64,000 bases of DNA from assembly GCA_035501255.1 (NCBI GenBank), contig DATJWM010000086.1:1-64000 (forward strand), given 5' to 3'. A model generated the notes under the pieces. It made no database searches. It saw only the letters and a program-made list of their open reading frames with translations, and was not told the origin of the DNA. Both the position numbers and the translations under genes were made by a program. Positions 60,181-64,000 of this stretch are shown here, piece after piece; position 1 is the first letter of the stretch, and the number at the start of each line of letters is the position of its first letter. This stretch comes from JAFAZI01 sp035501255 (GTDB taxonomy: Bacteria; Actinomycetota; Actinomycetes; JAFAQI01).

Positions 60181-61022
60181 CGGCGACGCCGCTGATTGGA
60201 GCGGGCTTCCGACCGGAACTTCCCGGGTTGTTCAACGACCCGGCGGCCGCCGGAATCGACGTGGCTGAACTGATCGCGGATCGGTACTTCGCCGCGGAGG
60301 GATTCAACCGAGCGTGGGAGCTCGACCTGCTCCGAGAACACCAGGTGCCCACCGTTATCCACGGTCTGTCCGGCAACGCCGCCTCCGCGACCGGTCCGAC
60401 CCGTGAGTACCTCGCCACCATCCGGACGCTCGCGGACGCGGTGGACTGCATCGCCTACAGCGACCACCTCGCGCTCACCGGCACGACCGAGCGCTCGCTT
60501 GGCCACCTCGCTCCCAACCGGTTCGACGACGACCTGCTCGCTCATGTCGTGACCAACATCGATCTGATGGCAGACATGACCGACCGGCGACCGAGGCTGG
60601 AAAACCTCGCGACGACGATCATGATGAGCGGATCGACGTACTCCGTTGAAGAGTTCTATCTGCGTCTGTTGGATGCCAGCGACAGGTGGGATTGCCTGGT
60701 CGACGTCACGAACCTCTGGATCAACGCGCAGAACCGCGAGCTCGACCCGTACGCCTTTGTCGATGCGATCCCGCCGGACCGGCTCCGCTACGTCCACCTT
60801 GCCGGCGGTCACTTCATGCACGGTGAGTGGGTCGACTCACACTCGCACGCCGTGCATGACGGCGCGTTCGACATCCTCGAGCACCTTCTGACGCACGCCG
60901 TTCCCGACGTGATCATCGTCGAGCGCGATACCAACTGGGAAGGGGCCGAGGAGCAGGTGCGCGCCGACATCGCCCGCGCACGCTCACTCGTCGCCGCCTC
61001 TCCTCTCCTCGTGGCCGCCTGA
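60177..61022 (+). CDS. DUF692 family multinuclear non-haem iron oxidase (MNIO)
   Basis: A 281-residue TIM-barrel enzyme of DUF692, the family of MbnB and TglH. Its metal-site motifs are VIHGLSGN, YSDHLALT, LENLATT, DVTNLWINAQN, HLAGGHFM, DSHSHAV and ERDTNW. MNIOs modify peptide Cys, Asp or related residues with dioxygen, always with a partner protein, here the upstream neighbour. No Cys-rich precursor is visible in the operon, which leaves the substrate open. ATGA-type overlap joins it to the partner gene. Confidence 0.92.
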   Translation: MTATPLIGAGFRPELPGLFNDPAAAGIDVAELIADRYFAAEGFNRAWELDLLREHQVPTVIHGLSGNAASATGPTREYLATIRTLADAVDCIAYSDHLALTGTTERSLGHLAPNRFDDDLLAHVVTNIDLMADMTDRRPRLENLATTIMMSGSTYSVEEFYLRLLDASDRWDCLVDVTNLWINAQNRELDPYAFVDAIPPDRLRYVHLAGGHFMHGEWVDSHSHAVHDGAFDILEHLLTHAVPDVIIVERDTNWEGAEEQVRADIARARSLVAASPLLVAA

Positions 61023-61023
61023 C

Positions 61024-62268
61024 ATGAGTCAGATCGACGGTCAGGTCGAACCCGGCGTCGCACTCACCGACCCGTGCGAGACCGCTCGAGTGGTGGGTGA
61101 GCGAGCCGCGCCGTACGTCGCGATTCACGACCGCGAAGGAAGTTTCGTCGTGGAGGGGTACACCGCGGTCCGCGAGAGCGGGTACGGCGTCCTTGCGATT
61201 CCGGCCGATCTCGGTGGTGACGACGCCGACCTCGGGGAGGTGTGTCGGGCGCAGCAGGTTCTTGCCGGCTACTGCGCGAGCACGGCACTTGCCATCGCCA
61301 TGCACCACCACACCGTGCTGTCGCTGGCCGTTCGTTGGCGTGCAGGGGACGACGCTGTGGGGACCTTCCTTCAGCGGGTTGCCAGCGAGAACCTGATCCT
61401 GTGCTCGAGCGGCACCGTCGACCCCTCGAAACCCGGCCTGCGCGCCACTCGGGTTGCGGGCGGCTTCCGAGTCTCCGGTCGCCGGCCCTACGCCAGCGGT
61501 GTGCCCGGTGCCGACTTCTTGCTTGCGCTCGCCGGCGACACCAACGGCGAGTGGATCATCAACGTAGTCATCGATCCCGCCGCTGATGGAGTCGTCATCC
61601 ACGACGACTGGAACGGCATGGGGATGCGCGGATCCGGGTCAAATTCGGTCACGCTCAGCGACGTCTTCGTCGCCGACGCGGACACGTACATGCAACGCCC
61701 CTGGCCGCGGCGCGGGCGTCGGCCGCGAGCGGGGGCCGACGGCGCCCAAACGCCTGCACCGCCCCAGGGCACGGTGTCTCCGGCACTGCGACGGCTCCCG
61801 TTGCGGATCCATGGCCTGATGGTGGCGCTTCCGGTGATCACCGCGGTGTACGTCGGTGCAGGCACTGCGATGTACGAACGGGCGGTAGCCCTCCTGAGCG
61901 AAGGTCGACGCGCACACGAAGAGGTCACCTACCGCCTGGTCGGCGAGATGGCCTCCCACCAGCACACGGCTGCGACGGCGCTCGAATCGATGGTCAGTGA
62001 GGTCCACGACGACGCGCTCGGATCCGAAGACCTCTACGTGCGGGTCATGCTGGCCAAACGTCAGGCCGTGCTGGCGTCGATCTCGACGGTGGAGCTTGGG
62101 ATGGAAGCGCTCGGAGCCATGTCCTATGACCGCGACCAACCTTTCGAGCAGGCGCTGCGTGATCTTCGGGCCGGCATCACCCACCCGCTCCCACCTGAAC
62201 ACACCCTCCGCGGAGTCGGTCGCTCGATCATGGTCCGTGCCGACTGGGCTCGCGGAGCGACCGACTGA
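61024..62268 (+). CDS. acyl-CoA dehydrogenase homolog
   Basis: A 414-residue flavoprotein of the acyl-CoA dehydrogenase superfamily: the N-terminal helical domain, the flavin-binding FRVSGRRPYASGVPGADF region, WNGMGMRGSGSNSVTL, and the C-terminal AAxxxLGMEALG helices. A Pro/Arg-rich insertion is at about 220-250. Some members act on carrier- or peptide-bound substrates. The stop overlaps the JmjC gene by one base. Confidence 0.82.
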   Translation: MSQIDGQVEPGVALTDPCETARVVGERAAPYVAIHDREGSFVVEGYTAVRESGYGVLAIPADLGGDDADLGEVCRAQQVLAGYCASTALAIAMHHHTVLSLAVRWRAGDDAVGTFLQRVASENLILCSSGTVDPSKPGLRATRVAGGFRVSGRRPYASGVPGADFLLALAGDTNGEWIINVVIDPAADGVVIHDDWNGMGMRGSGSNSVTLSDVFVADADTYMQRPWPRRGRRPRAGADGAQTPAPPQGTVSPALRRLPLRIHGLMVALPVITAVYVGAGTAMYERAVALLSEGRRAHEEVTYRLVGEMASHQHTAATALESMVSEVHDDALGSEDLYVRVMLAKRQAVLASISTVELGMEALGAMSYDRDQPFEQALRDLRAGITHPLPPEHTLRGVGRSIMVRADWARGATD

Positions 62269-63380
62269 TGGGGAAGAAGTCGACGACCTCCGGCACCAAG
62301 GCCCGCAAGCACAAGAGGAACAAGAAGGTCGAAAGCCGCGGCAACGATCACCCCAACAGCACCGGCCGCCCGGAGAACGAACAGGTGTCGCCGGACTGGC
62401 AGCAGTGGGCGGCGCAGCGGCTCCTCAGCGGCGCACCTCTTGCCGAGGTGATCGCGGCCCTGGTCGCATCGGGGGTGTCCGAACACACGGCCGCGACGCT
62501 GTGCGCGCACACCTATGCCGATCCAATCTTCGACGCGGCGCGGTCGGTCTCCCAACAACTGCGAAAGATCAACTCCACGCTGGCGATTCGCGCCTCGCTC
62601 GCCGCGTTGAATCCCGCGCTGGCGGACGTCGAACGGCGCAGTCGGTTGAGCGCCCGCTCCTTCGTGGAGAAGTACTACGCCGCCAACCGACCGGTGGTTA
62701 TCACCGACGCCGCGAGCCGCTGGCCGGCGATCGAGCGCTGGACGCCCGACTACCTCGTCGAGCAGGTCGGCGGCGAGGAGGTGGAGGTGATGTCGGGCCG
62801 CGACGCCGACCCCAACTACGAGGTCAACTCCGCCTCCCACAAACACGTCATGCCGTTCGACGAGTACGTGCGCAAGGTTGTCGACACGGGTGCCAGCAAC
62901 GACATCTATCTGGTTGCGAACAACCATCTACTGGACTCGGCTGCCGCCGACGGCCTGTGGTCCGACGTCACGTTGGATAAGCGCTATCTCAACCCGGCCC
63001 GCGCTCGCGGACACACGTTCCTGTGGTTCGGCCCAGCCGGCACCGTCACGCCGTTGCACCACGACACGATGAACGTCATGTTCCATCAGGTCCTCGGGCG
63101 AAAGCGGATCACGCTCATCTCGCCGCTGGACACGCGCTACCTCTACAACTCGCGGTCCGTGTACTCCGACGTTCGCCTCGAGGAACCCGACCTCGAGCGA
63201 TTTCCGGAGTTCACCCGCGCGACCCGGACACAGGTCATCGTCGAGCCTGGAGAGGCGCTGTTCATCCCGGTCGGCTGGTGGCACCACGTTGAGGCTCTCG
63301 ATCTCAGCATCAGCGTGTCGAGCACCGCGTTCATTGCCGTCAACAGCTTCGACTGGTTCTTGCCCGACCCGGTCGGATGA
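62268..63380 (+). CDS. JmjC/cupin-like 2-oxoglutarate Fe(II) oxygenase
   Basis: A 370-residue protein. A Lys-rich N-terminus (KKSTTSGTKARKHKRNKK) and a helical region lead into a cupin-8/JmjC domain from about 130: NRPVVITDAASRW, the HxD metal motif TPLHHDTMN and the distal His in GWWHHVEAL. It probably hydroxylates or desaturates a peptide or small molecule. The ATG overlaps the ACAD stop by one base. Confidence 0.87.
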   Translation: MGKKSTTSGTKARKHKRNKKVESRGNDHPNSTGRPENEQVSPDWQQWAAQRLLSGAPLAEVIAALVASGVSEHTAATLCAHTYADPIFDAARSVSQQLRKINSTLAIRASLAALNPALADVERRSRLSARSFVEKYYAANRPVVITDAASRWPAIERWTPDYLVEQVGGEEVEVMSGRDADPNYEVNSASHKHVMPFDEYVRKVVDTGASNDIYLVANNHLLDSAAADGLWSDVTLDKRYLNPARARGHTFLWFGPAGTVTPLHHDTMNVMFHQVLGRKRITLISPLDTRYLYNSRSVYSDVRLEEPDLERFPEFTRATRTQVIVEPGEALFIPVGWWHHVEALDLSISVSSTAFIAVNSFDWFLPDPVG

Positions 63381-64000
63381 CGGAGCCGGCACCGCCGAGG
63401 CGCCGCGGAGAGCCGCATCAAGGCCCGTTTCGGATTCTGGCGGCACCCGACCCGCGCGGCACGACGATCACGACCTGCGGCTTGGTCGCGACGTTGCCTC
63501 GCTCGGGCAGCTGGCTCCTCTCCGACGCTCTTGCATCGACCGGACTCGTGGGTCAACCGGCCGAATTCTTCCGGCCCGACTACCTCGCGGCGTACCGGCG
63601 CTCGTGGGGTCTTGCTGCGGATTGCTCGACGACCTCCTACGTCGAGGCGGCCATCGACCGCACGGCGTCGGACAGCGGCATCTTCACCGCGAAGTTGCAC
63701 TGGTATCAGTTCGAGTGGTTGTGCGAGGAACTTGCGATCGAGCTCGGCGTCGAGTCCCCTCCAACACTCGACCTCATCGCTCCGTACTTTCCGCAACTGC
63801 GAGTCATTCGCCTGACTCGTCGCGACCGTGCCCGCCAGGCACTGTCGTACTACGTCGCGATTCACTCGCAGCGCTGGTTCGACCACGCCCCGCCCGCGGC
63901 CAGGCTGACCGACGATCCCGACTGGGCACCGGATCTCCAGCAGGTGCGGTTCCTCGACGATGCGCTGGCGAATCACGAATCCTGCTGGGAGCGGGTTCTC
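63377..64000 (+). CDS. Stf0-family sulfotransferase (partial, 3' end beyond window)
   Basis: The first 208 codons of a PAPS-dependent sulfotransferase. They include LPRSGSWLLSDALA (5'-phosphosulfate loop), VGQPAEFFRPDYL, TAKLHWYQ and RLTRRDRARQALSYYVAI (3'-phosphate binding), all typical of Stf0 trehalose 2-sulfotransferase relatives. It overlaps the JmjC stop (ATGA). It would add a sulfate ester to the cluster's product. The gene runs off the window. Confidence 0.85.
   Translation, partial: MTEPAPPRRRGEPHQGPFRILAAPDPRGTTITTCGLVATLPRSGSWLLSDALASTGLVGQPAEFFRPDYLAAYRRSWGLAADCSTTSYVEAAIDRTASDSGIFTAKLHWYQFEWLCEELAIELGVESPPTLDLIAPYFPQLRVIRLTRRDRARQALSYYVAIHSQRWFDHAPPAARLTDDPDWAPDLQQVRFLDDALANHESCWERVL

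Overview
The window is high-GC actinobacterial DNA. The signs are GTG and TTG starts with Shine-Dalgarno sequences, an actinobacterial Cys-rich leader peptide, a furA-katG pair, F420-type enzymes, a tRNA-deaminase-associated protein family and many 4-base ATGA/GTGA gene overlaps. No 16S rRNA or other taxonomic marker is present, so I place it only as a member of the Actinomycetota, probably Actinomycetes.

Layout. 0.1-3 kb: a tRNA-Ser(CGA), an alpha/beta hydrolase, and tadA with two tandem paralogs of its associated protein family. 2.8-6.4 kb: assimilatory sulfite/siroheme genes (sirA diverging from leader peptide-cysH-sirohydrochlorin chelatase). 6.3-9 kb: cell-wall hydrolases, one behind a c-di-AMP riboswitch. 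9-26 kb: a phosphate-uptake (pst) locus in which pstC-pstA-pstS and pstB are separated by about 10 kb of exported proteins. These are two more PstS-like proteins, a sortase-fold protein without catalytic residues, WxL-like and DUF916 (WxLIP)-like proteins, and three relatives of one exported-domain family. A polyphosphate kinase 2 lies just beyond. 27-44 kb: DipZ, a cysteine-desulfurase-like enzyme with a possible 11-residue peptide gene behind it, TetR/MFS, an ABC exporter whose ATPase carries a cyclic-nucleotide-binding domain, assorted oxidoreductases and hydrolases, and furA-katG. 44.5-46.4 kb: a UDP-sulfoquinovose synthase gene followed 7 bases later by a second APS reductase gene, suggesting dedicated sulfite supply for sulfosugar synthesis. 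46.5-58.2 kb: an eleven-gene catabolic operon (ALDH, amidohydrolase, ferredoxin, SDR, P450, deazaflavin enzyme, CoA ligase, CoA transferase, DUF35 + thiolase-fold aldolase, TetR) with a convergent solute-binding lipoprotein. It looks like a pathway for a hydrophobic terpenoid- or steroid-like acid. 58.3-64 kb: a tightly overlapping operon of a 14-codon leader ORF, an APH-fold kinase, an RRE-like partner protein, a DUF692 (MNIO) enzyme, an acyl-CoA dehydrogenase homolog, a JmjC/cupin oxygenase and a Stf0 sulfotransferase cut by the window end. It reads as an undescribed biosynthetic cluster.

How they may work together. The identical palindrome core GAACGGTGTTC occurs in three promoter regions: the tetR/MFS intergenic region, upstream of the solute-binding protein, and the divergent promoter between the catabolic operon and the MNIO cluster. 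This suggests a shared TetR-type regulon. A separate repeat, three copies of a 17-18 base palindrome at exact 30-base period, occurs twice 34.5 kb apart. The strongest candidates for something new are the pst-embedded surface apparatus, the sqdB-cysH pair, and the MNIO/JmjC/Stf0 cluster.
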